Under the pieces are notes generated by a model. It ran no database searches. It saw nothing but the letters and a program-made list of their open reading frames with translations, and was not told the DNA's origin. From Turritopsis dohrnii (lineage: Eukaryota > Cnidaria > Hydrozoa > Anthoathecata > Oceaniidae), in assembly GCA_027922465.2 (NCBI GenBank), contig BQMF02000008.1:558001-622000 (forward strand): a DNA stretch of 64,000 nt, written 5' to 3'. Of the stretch, positions 1-34,140 are shown piece by piece (position 1 is the stretch's first letter; every line of letters starts with the position of its first letter). Both the position numbers and the translations under genes were made by a program.

Positions 1-29
1 GCAAGGATTTTGCGTTTGCCATACACTTT

Positions 30-755
30 TCATAAAAGAGTCCACTTCGGACTTTCATAGGGTCTGTGGTAATGATACACACATCGGAAAGAGCTCTTTA
101 CCATTTCTTTATCGTTGGATAATGTTTTGTGTGCCTTTTCCACCTAATTTACAGTATCCTGCCTGGTTGGTGGTGGAAGCTGGTAATCACTTGTTGAAGA
201 CGATGTGACAACATGTTCGACCCAAGCCTTGAAATGCTTATTGCTTATTGACGCACACATACACGTTTTTTTATAAGCAACCAAGGTCAGGCCTTAGTAG
301 TAATATTGCTTAAAATATGACCATTTTTAGTAGTAATGTTGCTTAATTTGTTGCTAAGTATTAATTGAAAAAATATTTATTTCCAGTCTTGAAAACCTTC
401 TTTGTCTAAGCTTAAGTATCTAAGTACAAAGTCTAGGACATATGGTACTGCAACCTAGTGTAACCACCTAGTGTAACAATTTCAAGAAATGTGCTTCGAA
501 ATTTCATGTTGCTAGTTTATGTAAGATCCATGTAGTACTGTTGCTTAACTTTTTGAGAAAATTTACGAAAACGTGTATAGGTTGGCATTTTGAAGTACAT
601 CCAGCTGGAATCATAATCCGATTTATTCTGGAGTAACTTCCCCTCGACATGTGTGAGTTGCCGAATCCGATTTCCTGCGAGACTTTCTTCACGTATTTGA
701 TCCATAGTCCAACCAAACGTCCATCAAAGCAAGCCTTCGCCCATCAGTCAAAGTG
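30..755 (-). pseudogene. pogo/Tigger-like DDE transposase relic
   Basis: Reading the minus strand, 504-755 encodes a stretch containing IPAGCTSKCQPIHVFVN, which matches the conserved block around the last catalytic Asp of pogo/Tigger transposases (IPGG.TS..QPLDV..N in the family; His replaces Asp here). Further downstream on the same strand, 30-260 encodes a segment with the typical pogo C-terminal pattern (RQDTVN, one stop where Trp is usual, VEKAHKTLSNDKEMVKSSF). The two parts are separated by about 240 bases of non-coding sequence, and both carry stops or frame changes. The element is dead. The N-terminal CENP-B-like DNA-binding part was not found, and no terminal inverted repeats were located. 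The family match is from memory of its motifs, not from a search. Confidence 0.7.
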
Positions 756-1449
756 ACAGGAAAAAGACGATTCTCATATGATCTGGCTCAAGGAGGCATC
801 GAGATTCCAGCAGAATACGTTTTCAAAACAGAGGAGATCTTTACGGTCAAATGAAAGAAAAAACATTGAAAGAGGTTGGAAAAAATTTGAAGACAGAAGA
901 AAGATTGGACTGGAAGGAAAATTAGTTTGAAAAAGAAAGAAAAGAAAAAGAAAAAATAACGAAAGTTGTGTTTTTTTTATTTTTCCTCCAATTTAGTGCG
1001 GATAGACTAAAATTTTCCTGTAATTTTTAGGGCGGTAGGAAAGTAAACGGTTGTAGTCACAAGAAAAAGAATAGTCTGGAAAATGCGGCTCTAAACGACC
1101 AATTTGCAGCGAGAGGTTGCATTTGAACGGCCCGCACAATTATAGTGCATAGAACCACACTATGGTGCAAGAGGACTCTTATAAATTTTTGTTTTGAAAA
1201 AACGAAAGTGATGGATTTATTTACCTATAGATTGATACAGCAGCAGACGAGTTTCTAATGTTATATGAAAGCTTTTTGACATCACTTCGATGCGATGTCC
1301 TAATAATGTTGCAAAACCTGTGATTCCAGTGATGACCTCAAATCTCTCCTCCCTGAGATTTTAATAAAGTTGTTAGACCAGCGATGACGATGATGATTGT
1401 GAAATCCAATTCCAATCTAACAGCTGCAGTTATGTTAACTGCAGTAAAT
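756..1449. other. Spacer without a recognisable gene
   Basis: Only short open stretches are present. A 43-codon open stretch on the plus strand at about 723-854 has no recognised motif. The region is A-rich on the plus strand around 850-960. No RNA gene or repeat boundary was identified. Confidence 0.5.
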
Positions 1450-4293
1450 TTAACTCAATTTCCTCAAAAAGACACCCACTAACTTCTCAGCTTTTCACCT
1501 AAACGTTGCCTCCATGTCTAAACATTTTGACGAACTGAGAGCGCTCTGTTGGCTCGACTGTAATTTCAGCTTTATTGGTATATCTGAGACCAGAAATTCT
1601 ATGTCATTGAATCGTGTTCCTGAACTGGATCATGATTACGAATTTCCGGGTTACAGGAAATTTTCAACTTCTATACTAAATCTTTTTTTTTTTTTTTTTT
1701 TTTTTGTAACAAAATTAAAAAAATAAGTTATATAATAAATAAATACTTCTACTGAATCTTCTGTTGGGGGCAGCGTATCCTTATATATACGTCTCTGATT
1801 TGTTTTCATGTAAACCTAGGAATGACCTTAGTCGTTCCTTTTTTTATCAAGCTAGTAATCTTGAAGCCGTTTTTGTTGAGATTGACCTGCCAAAATCCAC
1901 TAATGTCATTGTTGGATCTATTTACCGTCACCCATGTATGCAAACCAAATTGTTCAATTCAGATTTTTTGAAACCTTTACTACATAAAATTACTTCTGAG
2001 AAAAAGCAAACATTCCTACTTGGGGATTTCAACATCGACCTTTTAAAATGTGATGAAGATGCTGAAATTTCTTCACTTCTAGATATTTTGGGATCTAATC
2101 TCATCCTTCCGCAGATATTACTACCAAGAATAACAGCACTCCAAAACCTTGATTGATAACATTTTCTCAAGCCCCACTGTTTCAGGTACTATATCTGGAA
2201 ATCTCTGCTACTCTATCTCAGATCATTTACCACAATTTTGTCTCTTTCCTTCACTAGAGACACATAAAATTGGGCAAGACGGACCTTTCTATAGACCAGA
2301 TTGGTCTAAATTTAACCGTGAAGACTTTATTCTCGACTATCTGGACATTGACTAGATTAATTTATTTGAGAGATTTGACCTAGATCCTGATAGATGTCTA
2401 AATGTTTTCAACGACAAAATCAAAGTCTTTATTGAGCGACATGTAGCCACAGTCAGTCTTACCAAACGTCAACTTAAAGCCAAATTAAAACCCTGGATTA
2501 CTCCTGGTATCTTGAAATCAATCTCTAAATGGGACTTTTTTCACTGTAAATTCATTAAAGCTAAAGACCCTCTTGCTAAGGCTCGATTCTTGAATTCCTT
2601 TAAATCTTACAGAAATCTAATTGTTTGTCTTATCAGACAAAGTAAAACTAACCATTACGCAAGTTACTTTAATCATAATCGGTCATAAAAGGTCTGGTCT
2701 GGTGTTCGTGACCTTATCTCCCTTAAATCTAACAGCTCTAGTTCACCGATATCTCTTACTATAGGAGATACAGTGACCTCCAAGCCTGAAACAGTAGCTG
2801 ATTTTTTTAATGACTTTTTCACCACTATTGCTGAGAAAATTAGGTCGGAGATGTAACCATTTCTCAAGATTTTTGAAGAGCCCTAATCAAAGCTCCTTTG
2901 TGATTTCCCCTACTACCTCAGATGAAGTCATGTTTTCAGAATCTAAATCCACAGGATTTACTCAAATACTCAGATCTACTCAAATACGACATTGCAAACC
3001 CAATTTCAATACTGATTAACAGGTCTTTTGAGGAGGGGTTTTTCCCTTCTGCCCTAAAGGTCTCTAAAGTTGTACCAGTTTTGAAAAATAAAAGGCCTCC
3101 AATTATCGTCCTATATCTTTATTATCCAACATTGAGAAAATCTATGAGAAGATTATGCATAAATGACTCATGGGTTTTCTATACCAGGCAGTTTGGCTTC
3201 CGTAAATCGCATTCCACAAATAATACTCTGATTAATATTGTTGAACGTATTAGAGTAAGCCAAGACAAAGATGAGTTTGCCTGTGGTGTGTTCGACACAG
3301 TTGATCATGAAATTCTTCTTGCTAAATTGGAACACTTATGGCATTAGGGGAACTGCAAATCAGTGGTTTAAGTCATATCTTTCTAATAGATTCCAGTTTG
3401 TTGTTATCTCTAACTCTAAATCCAAAATTAAGCTTGTATTACATGGGGTTCCTCAGGGCTCAGTTTTGGTGCCTCTGTTGTTCTTGTTGTATATTAATGA
3501 TCTGCATTTTTGTATCAAAACCTCAGAAACCTATCACTTTGCAGATGACACACATCTACTTAACTTTTCCAAATCTGTTGAATCCCTTTGTGGGAGGGTT
3601 AATGCTGATCTCAGAGTGTTAGTAAGCTGGCTAAATGCCAGTAGGATATCACTTAATGCGAATAAAATTGAATTTGTTATTTTTCAGTCTCCCTGGAAAC
3701 GGCTTGAAATCTTACCTCGTTTAAAACTCGTAGGTCAAATTCTAACTCCAAGAAAAAGTATTAAATATTTAGATGTTCACCTTGATGAGCATCTAAACTG
3801 GAAGGTCCATACTGCATCTGTTGCACTTAAACTTCGTAGGGCTAATGGGGCTCTCTCTAAACTTCGACACTGTCACCACCAAAATTCTTGTTAACATTTA
3901 TCATGCAATCTTCACATCTCACATGAGATATGTGCCTGTCAAATTTGGGGATTGTGTGATAACTCTGTAACTCACAGAATTCTCACACTCCAAAACACCG
4001 CCTTAAGGCTCTTCATAAATACCTTAATGGCGATTTGCCAACAGATACCCTCAACACTCTTGAGTTTAACAAAACAAATCACTCAATTGGAACTGGAGGT
4101 AACCTTGCTAACTTACTTAACTACTGAAATGTTAATACCACTAATTTTGGCGTACACTCCTTCACTCAAATCTCTACTAATCTCTGGAATAACGTACAGG
4201 AAAGTTTTACTGAACTAAGGCTTGCTGAACTTTCTAACTCTAAACTAAAGTCTATTCTGAATAGATATTTCCTTAACAACTATATGGAGCAGT
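1450..4293 (+). mobile_element. Degenerate CR1/L2-like non-LTR retrotransposon (LINE)
   Basis: Conceptual translation in shifting frames gives, in order, an apurinic-type endonuclease (about 1485-2290: ISETR, SIYRHP, LLGDFNIDLL, SDHLPQF) and a reverse transcriptase (about 2400-3900: FGFRKSHSTNN, FDTVDHEILL, GVPQGSVLVPLLFLLYINDL and the catalytic FADDT at about 3540). The C-terminal tail ends at the stop at 4291-4293 (LNNYMEQ). Many stops and frame changes are present, and a poly-T-bearing insertion lies at about 1683-1745. There is no ORF1 and no obvious poly-A or simple-repeat tail. The endonuclease followed by RT with FADDT places it in the Jockey/CR1/L2 group; the exact clade is not resolved. 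It lies immediately upstream of ABC transporter gene 1 on the same strand. Confidence 0.85.
1683..1745. repeat. Poly-T plus AT-rich insertion inside the LINE
   Basis: A run of 23 T is followed by about 40 AT-rich bases that break the endonuclease reading frame. Imperfect direct repeats flank it (ACTTCTATACTAAATC before, ACTTCTACTGAATC after), which would fit a short retroposed fragment inserted in minus orientation. Confidence 0.45.
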
Positions 4294-4633
4294 AAATGAG
4301 CACTATTGTTTTGAAGACAGTTTTGTACAAACAAATCAATTTTCTATTTTTAAGAAAAATATGTTTATATTATGGAACTTTATTGTAATTCCTTGAAAAC
4401 AAAGTTTTCGATTTTTTAAAGTGAGCTGCCTCTGCATAATGTAATAAACAGTTATATGCATTAAAAAATCAGTATTACTTGATTTCAAAATGATGGCTAG
4501 AAATGCATTCATTTCTGTTATCTGTGAACGATTATTCTTCAATTCTTCAAGAAAGTGTATATTATTCTGTTTTTCTTTTTGGATTTTTTTGGAGGTTATT
4601 TGAATTGTTCTCTCCCAAGGATTATAAATAATA

Positions 4634-18443
<13,810 letters not shown>

Positions 18444-18495
18444 TGATGATGTTGAGCCAGTTAATGAAAAAGTTTTTTATTTATTTATTTATTAC

Positions 18496-18501
18496 AATAA
18501 A
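18496..18501 (+). terminator. Polyadenylation signal of ABC gene 1
   Basis: Canonical AATAAA 53 bases downstream of the stop codon of ABC gene 1. Confidence 0.6.
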
Positions 18502-19254
18502 TGATGTAAAACGTTTCATGGGGATCAATTTTGTGAGTATAAGAAATTCTAAGTTTTATTATCTTAGATAACATAATAATTATACTTTTACAGTTTTTAT
18601 TTATGTCAAGAGAATTATCTTTATAGTGTAATTTATATATTCGAAAGAACAACGGTTATCATGTTTATACCTAAAGTTCCAAGCCTGCATCATAGACAAT
18701 CTTCATCAAACTAAACCGTTAAATAAAAACTACAATGCGATGGCTTCTTTGAAATGACGTCAGTCTCTGAGTCCATGTTTGATTATCAATTGGTGTTTTC
18801 TTCGATGTCTAATTTATAGTACAATTTATACAATTGCATTTAAATTCAGATTTGTTTCATATGAATATTTTAATACTAATTCACCATTAAAACTGACTAA
18901 AAATAAATCAATATTTGGATATTGTTTGGGTGCAAATGCTGTGAGTATTTCAGATTTTTTAATGACAGTGTCTTCAAAGAATTTGGGATTCCAAGTTGAA
19001 GCTTGATTAACAGAACAGATTTTTTGCATAAGAAAGATTATGCTTCTCATTAAGACTGCTTACCTAATTGAAAACTGATCTGGTATTCATTTCTTTTACT
19101 TTTGATATGATAGAGTTATAATATAGAACAATATATGTATAGAGTTATGATGTATACAAAATCTTTTTCAATTATATTTTCTATATTTTAATACTTTACT
19201 ATATTGCTTATCAGTATGATAAATTGAATATAGTTTCTTAATCACATACACCTT
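18502..19254. other. Intergenic spacer between the two ABC genes
   Basis: AT-rich; no gene, repeat boundary or RNA was recognised. The short open frames here have no recognisable motif. Confidence 0.5.
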
Positions 19255-19544
19255 CAGGGTGGCCAGTGATCTGGAAAGCCTGGAAAAGTCAGGGAAAATG
19301 AAAATCAGCCCAAAAATTCAGGGAAAAGTCAGGGAAAAACGAGAAAATTGGGAAAGTCAGGGAAAAGTCAGGGAAATTTTGAGGCTTGTGTTACCAATTA
19401 GAAGAATCTTTCTTAGCTATTATGATGTTAACAGGAAAATCAGTGGCAGTGTCTTTTTGACAGGCTCATGGTTAGTCAGGGAAATTTGCTGAGGGTCAGG
19501 GAAAAGTCAAGAAAAATGGTAAGGCAAAAAAAGTGGCCACCCTG
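19255..19544 (+). mobile_element. MITE with CAGGGTGGCCA termini
   Basis: A 290-base element bounded by inverted termini CAGGGTGGCCA and TGGCCACCCTG, flanked on both sides by the 5-base direct repeat ACCTT (a target-site duplication). The interior is dominated by repeated GTCAGGGAAAA units, a composition shared by MITEs found in many invertebrates. It has no coding capacity. It lies between ABC gene 1 and gene 2. Confidence 0.8.
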
Positions 19545-19712
19545 ACCTTGTTTAACATGACTGATGCTACTAAAATATCAAAATTGTTTCTGTTGCTGAT
19601 TTGTTCTTTTGCCATCGAGCTGTCTATTATTACTGGTTTGATTTTATTCTTTTTTTTAAGATTTGTTTTTGTTGTATATGAAACAGGTAAACAATTGCAT
19701 GTTTGACTTGAA

Positions 19713-28510
<8,798 letters not shown>

Positions 28511-28581
28511 TTAATAATAATAATAACGTGCATGCCTTATTCTCGTATTCATGCATTTTTCTTCACGTAAGGTTAACCTAG

Positions 28582-28587
28582 AATAAA
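28582..28587 (+). terminator. Polyadenylation signal of ABC gene 2
   Basis: AATAAA 72 bases downstream of the stop codon of ABC gene 2. Confidence 0.6.
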
Positions 28588-28912
28588 CCTTTTGTTAAAA
28601 TGGGAACATTTCCAGAAACATTCAACACGAGGTTAGTAAAGTTCACGTGTGACAGAAACACGAAAACGTTCTCAAGAAATCCCGTTCTCAAGAAACGAGT
28701 ATTGAAGTCTGTTGCCATAGAGATATGAGATGATAATATATACTTATTTTCGTTTGAAACACCAAGGCATTAAGTTTCATTTTTCTCGTTTAACCGCCCT
28801 GACAGAAGCAACGCAAAATTGTGACTGTGAACTAGTGGTGTTCTTGTCTTGTTCGACTTAAAACCTTCAGTAGTATGTGACATTTCGGCCAGGTTCTCTC
28901 TATCTCTCTGTG

Positions 28913-29489
28913 ATCGTTGATTGATTGATTGATTGATTGATTGATTAATTGATTGATTGATTGATTGATTGGTTTTTAGTTAAGAAACATTACAAATCCG
29001 CAACTGTATAAATTTTCAATTAAGTATAGTTTTTGTCATATATAGTAGATAATATAAGAATGATTACATAAACTATCTGAATATTGATCGTCCTTGTACA
29101 TTGTTTCAAAACTCGTAGAAGATCATAAATGATCTTATCGTCGAGAACCGAGTGACTACAACTAGACTTGACTTGAAACTTGATCAAAAATATTGAAGGA
29201 TATTTTCAAATTTGATTGTTTTTAATAATTTCTTAAATTGAGGAACATATTCAACATCTGAAAGAGAATTCGATGATGAAACGAGAGCATTCCACAAGTG
29301 TGGTCCACGATATGAAATACAAAATTGACTGAGCTTATATTTGAACATTGGTTTAAACAAAATTCTTGTATTTCGAGTTGTAAATTTGTTTTGGTGTTTG
29401 AGTGTGTAAAGACTGTTCAATATATAGATGGACAGATAGATATTGATGACAAGCCTATGATTCAGTTGTATCCTACTGCTTTGTTGCAT
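28913..29489 (-). mobile_element. CR1/L2-like LINE 3' end with tetranucleotide tail
   Basis: The minus strand from 29489 to 29184 encodes the C-terminal tail typical of CR1/L2-type LINE ORF2 proteins (FTTRNTRILFKP, ISYRGPHLWNAL, FKKLLKTIKF) and ends in a stop. About 210 bases further downstream on the same strand, the sequence ends in roughly 15 copies of AATC (28913-28972; TGAT on the plus strand). Short tandem repeats at the 3' end are usual for this LINE group, so the microsatellite is most simply read as the element's tail. The element is 5'-truncated at about 29490. Confidence 0.7.
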
Positions 29490-29662
29490 GTTTTTTGCAA
29501 TGGATTGTGGTAGTTTCCGACTTTCAAACGAGTATAATTTTTAGATGCATTAAATTTTCATCGTTCTCCATACTGACTTGCAGATATTATGGAATGTTAT
29601 TGTCTCTACGACAAGCGCTCGGGAGTAGAATTCGCTTCTACTTCCTGTGGTGTTTGTTTTTT

Positions 29663-30068
29663 GCACTACTTTAATCGGATTAACCTTTGCGAGATTAATT
29701 TTTGTGCCTTTTTCGCGTAATTTTATATCGCGAAAACACGTGAAATCGTTGGATCGCGAAAATTAATCCACGCGAAATTTTTCAAAATACCCGCTCGCGA
29801 AAATAAATCCAGTTGGGTTTTTTCGGCTTATTTCCTTTCTTTTTGTTCGTTCATTGGATCAAGGAATGACGAAATGGCGTGTAACACAAAATCAATATTT
29901 TCTCTTAAAAAAAGTGTTACATTTTCTTCATGTTTTATCATTTGCGAAGGCACTGTTTTGGATCCTTCTAAAAACATTTTCTAATGCCTGTGGATTTCGG
30001 CTCTATTTTTATCTTCGTTTCTTTGATTTTTTTTCAGTCGTAATCTTTCTGACCGCGAAAATAAATCA
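29663..30068 (+). repeat. CGCGAAA-rich interspersed repeat, copy 1
   Basis: Starts near TACTTTAATCGGATTAA and contains repeated GCGAAAATTAATCC, GCGAAATTTTTC and GCGAAAATAAATC modules, with a last GCGAAAATAAATC at about 30055. The same modules occur in inverted orientation at 38805-38963. Non-coding; it abuts the pseudogene that follows. Confidence 0.6.
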
Positions 30069-31740
30069 ATGGATAGCTTACATGGTGATGGTGACATGGG
30101 AACTTTTTTCTGTAAACTTCATGTTCTTGCTAACTTTGCTACCGAAACAGACAAGGTGTTGAACACATTTGAAAAGCTTGTTCTTACTGAGGATTTTGAG
30201 ACTGTGTTTGCATTTAACAGTTCCAAAGAATCTTGTGCCACAAGATTGATTCGCACTCCTTGCAAAGCATTTCACATTCGTGGTAGTGATGAATGTGGTG
30301 TTGCTTCATATTTCGATTCATTTCTGGCTGGACGTGGTGAAAAATCGTTTTTATTCCATTCATTGGTAATCGTTTTAATGTCCTTTTGTACAACGCTGCT
30401 GCTCTTTATTATCACAGTGATGCGATTGTGGATTTTTTATCTTCTTGGCCGGATTCCAACAATCTTTTAAAAGCTGTTCAAGAAGATATTTCAAACAAAT
30501 TATTTTTAGCTGAGGCTAGAGCATTACGAATAGTCAATAAATTGCTGACCGGACCATTATGGCGATTGATTGAATCTAAAAAATCCATTCTTGATATAAA
30601 TCCATATTTGCTTCAATTGAAAATCAAGTTAATTGATTTGTGTAGAGATGATGCATCATCTTTACTTTGTGATAGCAGAATTTTATCTGGTGCTGATATT
30701 GTTTACCATGATGATGAAGTGTTTCTGAAATTATTCATTGACTCTAACGATGATGAACTTGATGCCCTTACTACTCAGGCATTAGAAATAATTTTTCATG
30801 GCATTTTAATTATTCTTGAACGTCAATGCAAAGATGAACTTCCTGGTGGAAAGTATTGGACACAATCAGATATATGCTAATGTCCCTCTTACCAATAAAG
30901 CCTCAGAAAGTGATTTTGCGATTTTGGATTTACTATATACTTCGTTCGTGGTCAAGAAATGAAACACTAGAATGGTTTGAGGCTAAGTCCTATCAAGAAA
31001 AAGAGGAGCTGATGGAAACAGCAAGAAAAAACGTAGACAAAATGAGAGGTCGTTATCAGCTTAGAAAGGAAATGTTGATTAAGGAGAAAAGAGACCGTTT
31101 GTTGCAGAAACAAACGCAAAAGCAAGAAACAGAAAAGAGAATTTCTTTAAAAAAATTGCTGCAGTGAATGAGTTGGTGTCATTGAGTGTTACGACTTGGT
31201 TGTCTGAGAACGAAGCAAAAATACAACATGATTTGAATTCTCGTCAAAAAGTTTTAGTTGCACAATTGAATTTCTACAGATGTTATTGGGTCGAAATGTA
31301 CTGATAAACGTTTCAGCAAGACCACATGTGCTGGAGGTAAACGTGTAAATCTAGCTTGGCAGGACCTGCCTGAAAATTTTATTAAAGTTGTGAACATCAG
31401 TGCAGCTGGCCCAGCCATAAGAGTAGTTAACAGTTTAAAAGAAAAGGATGAGCGAGAACAAGCAGTTTTTCAACAGAAAAAGAATGTTATGGAGAAAATA
31501 AAGGATAATCGGATGAAGCAGTTGACTGATAAACAGAAAATGATATGCTAAAGAAATTCCTAGATAACCCAGAACTTCTTGTTGGAAAAGTTATTCAACA
31601 TTGTGTGAGAGAGGAAGGGGAAGAGGAAGTATTTTGGTGTCGTGGAAAGGTTCTTGGAATTGACAAAGTCAATAAAAATCCGAAAAGAACATTATAAAAT
31701 TAAGTATGACAAGAAAACTGTGTTTTGTGATTAAGATTTT
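30069..31740 (+). pseudogene. Unidentified intronless ORF relic, several frameshifts
   Basis: A continuous coding-like stretch in shifting frames with no introns. Part 1 (30069-30355) has HGDGDMGTFFCKLHVLANFATE. Part 2 (about 30360-30880) continues with NRFNVLLYNAAALYYHSDA. Part 3 (about 30900-31165) has LEWFEAKSYQEKEELMETARK and a lysine-rich coiled-coil-like tail. Part 4 (about 31165-31550) has WLSENEAKIQ and WQDLPENFIKVVNISAAGPAIRV blocks. Part 5 (about 31550-31700) has LLVGKVIQHCVREEGEEEVFWC-like sequence, reminiscent of a small beta-barrel reader domain. Frame changes lie near 30355, 30870, 31165, 31290, 31550 and 31680. The 5' end runs into the CGCGAAA repeat. I do not recognise the family; a transposon-borne or retroposed gene is likely from the missing introns and decay. 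Confidence 0.55.
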
Positions 31741-32314
31741 AGAATTTATAGTTGGTCTGTCATATTATTATAATTTCACATGTAAAGGACAAGATTATCA
31801 ATGAAATTGTTTCTGCTTTAGTAACAATTTTTTTTCCTTTTTATGACTGTACCGCAGTGTCTACATTTTTAAAATTTTATTGTGGCAAATATAGCCGTTC
31901 CTGTATAATATATCTGCTGTATGACAATGTGGTTTCTGATTTTTGTTCTCTGCTTTCTCTGCTTCTTCTTTTTTTTTAGCTGTTTGCCTCTAGAGCATCA
32001 CTAGAAGAACCAGTCAAAAAGTTTATATCTTTGATCCCTGTAGAACCTCAATTTGATATTAATGACAGGAGAACCTGAGGATTGGATTCTCTTCATTTCA
32101 TATTACTAAATTTTTATTTCCATCTTTTATCGCACATGTTTTATTTTTGAAAAGAACCAATCAAAACTCCAACTTTTTGATTTCATGTAATGCTATTAAC
32201 GGTCACTGGTTTACAATTATTGTTATTGTAGTTTTCCATTATTTGAAAAGACGTCTTCTAGGATTTTAGAAGTGTGTATTTCATGTTTGTGTCTTTTACA
32301 ACTGTTATATAAGA
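31741..32314. other. AT-rich spacer
   Basis: T-rich, no coding match, no recognised repeat. It separates the preceding pseudogene from the left terminus of the DIRS element. Confidence 0.5.
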
Positions 32315-32405
32315 ATTTTATTTCATAAAATCTCCGTACGATATAACAATGCATTCTTCCAACTATGTGCTCCGTATCAACTCCGCGGAGCTCGTTTCCC
32401 ACCTC
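32315..32405 (+). repeat. DIRS left inverted terminal repeat
   Basis: The reverse complement of 36961-37052, containing the GTACGATATAACAATGCATT and GTGCTCCGTATCAACTCC blocks. It marks the 5' boundary of the DIRS element. Confidence 0.8.
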
Positions 32406-32515
32406 TACCAACACATTCCGAAGAAGCTTCGTTACACTACGGTCTTATTTATTATCGAGTTACATCTAAATATATCATTTGAATCATTGAATAAATATTC
32501 TCGTTTTCATACGTT

Positions 32516-33867
32516 ATGGATAATACGAATCCTATTGATGGCGAAAGATCAAGAGAGGTCGAAGTGACAGCAACGCCTGATGTTTCCAATCCTACGAACG
32601 ATTCGGTGGGTCCACAGGCAATTCTCATCAACCCCCATCCCACACATGAATCAGTGGGACAACAGGCAGTGACTGGCTCACTAGAGAGCTCAGCTGTACT
32701 GAGGGGAAGGAAACGTAAAGCAAAATCGAAGAAATCAAAGAAATCGAAGAAAAGAAAGAGATCTTCTTCCAGGTCATCTTCATCATCGACATCAGACGAC
32801 AGTGGTAGTGAGGACGACAATGTGATATCTAAACGCTTCACAATTAGATCGAAAAAAGATAAATACAGATGGTCACTGACAGAGGAAATGGCCAAATATG
32901 CCAATCACCAGATAAACACCTATATTCCTGAAAAAGAAATTCAGGAGAGTCTTTTGGAGAGAATCCCCATTCCTGATAATCTCCAAAAGCCCCGTGTGCT
33001 GGATGACTTTGCAAAGGTTTTGATTAAAGAACCTACAAAAAATTGGGACGAGACCCTCTCTAAGTCACAAAATCGTCTCACTCAAGTGTTCGCCCCACTG
33101 GGAACACTTTGGTCCAAAATGGAGAGGTATTTGGAACCTCTGAAACCAATATCTGGGGAAGGATCCATGACAGATACAACGATGTGGATGTAGACATGCA
33201 TGAACTACTTGGACTAGTAGAGCAAACTGTATTACTCCTAGGTCAAGCCATAAACAGCACTACATACACACGTAGATTAAATGTCCTCAAAGACATTTTG
33301 AAAGATACCAAGGACGCTAAAAGCCTATTGAAAGATAAAGGAGATATGCTGAAGAAGATTAATTCCAATGATCTCTTCGGGAAGAAGTTCAGGTCACACA
33401 TAGAAGACCTCGTTAAAGAGAGAAAAAAATCAAAGGAAGCTTTCCACTCCTACAGTGTGGCAAAGAAACCAACACCCTTTCGAAAGAGCCTCCCTCAGCA
33501 GTCCGCCTCTAATGCTGGGCGGGGGCGTTTCATCGTTAACAGAGGCAATCAGTCATCAAGACAAAGTCAACAACATTCGAATCAGACGAGACAGTCACCC
33601 AGTCATCAACAATCATCAAGAAGAGGAAACTTCAATCAGGGTAAGAGAAAGTTCAAAGTTTACAAACGTAACTTTCTCGAGCAAAACCCCATCTCTGTTT
33701 CCAAAGGAAAAGTTGAAGTTTGTTCATCCAGTAGTAAAAAGTTTATTTGCAAAGGAAATTCCAAAAGTACCATTCATTGGCCGAAGTGGATATTCGTCCG
33801 CACTTTTATTATTATTTATATAATAAAAGTGCGGACGGATAATTTTGAAGTTATTTGTCCGCACTAA
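32516..33867 (+). pseudogene. DIRS gag-like ORF, one frameshift
   Basis: The first part (32516 to about 33170) starts at ATG. It has a basic Lys/Arg-Ser low-complexity stretch (KKSKKSKKRKRSSSRSSSSS) and a helical region with PRVLDDFAKVLI. A frame change near 33120-33180 leads into a second part (to about 33780) with DMHELLGLVEQTVLLLGQA, the conserved gag-like core of DIRS elements, then a Gln/Ser/Arg-rich tail. Probably a nucleocapsid-like RNA-binding protein packaging the element RNA. The last codons before the stop at 33865-33867 belong to the nested MITE. Confidence 0.7.
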
Positions 33868-34114
33868 TTTTGCAGCATGCAATGTGTTAGACGTTCTTTC
33901 GTAACTTTTGATTCTTCTAGTTCCGCAATTGTAAAAAACTGAACCCCTGTCGCAATCTCTTTCACCATAGTACAATCTTATTCACAAGCTATACCACTTT
34001 AAGCACTTTAAATTATCTTCTAACGGATTTTATGGCACTCACTAAAGGTGCGGACGAATAACTTCAAAATTATTTGTCCACACTTTATAAAAGTGCGGAC
34101 GAATATCCACCTCG
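33782..34114 (+). mobile_element. MULE-like MITE nested in the DIRS element
   Basis: 333 bases with long inverted termini (CGAAGTGGATATTCGTCCGC at the left; its complement with one change at the right) and a second inverted block with AAAAGTGCGGACG. Perfect 9-base direct repeats TTCATTGGC abut both ends (33773-33781 and 34115-34123). Long TIRs with a 9-bp duplication are typical of Mutator-like elements. No coding capacity. Confidence 0.8.
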
Positions 34115-34140
34115 TTCATTGGCAGGAAGACTAAAAATAC

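Noticed and set aside
18779..19050. Overlapping short open frames between the ABC genes
   Set aside because: No motif and no splice context linking them to either gene.
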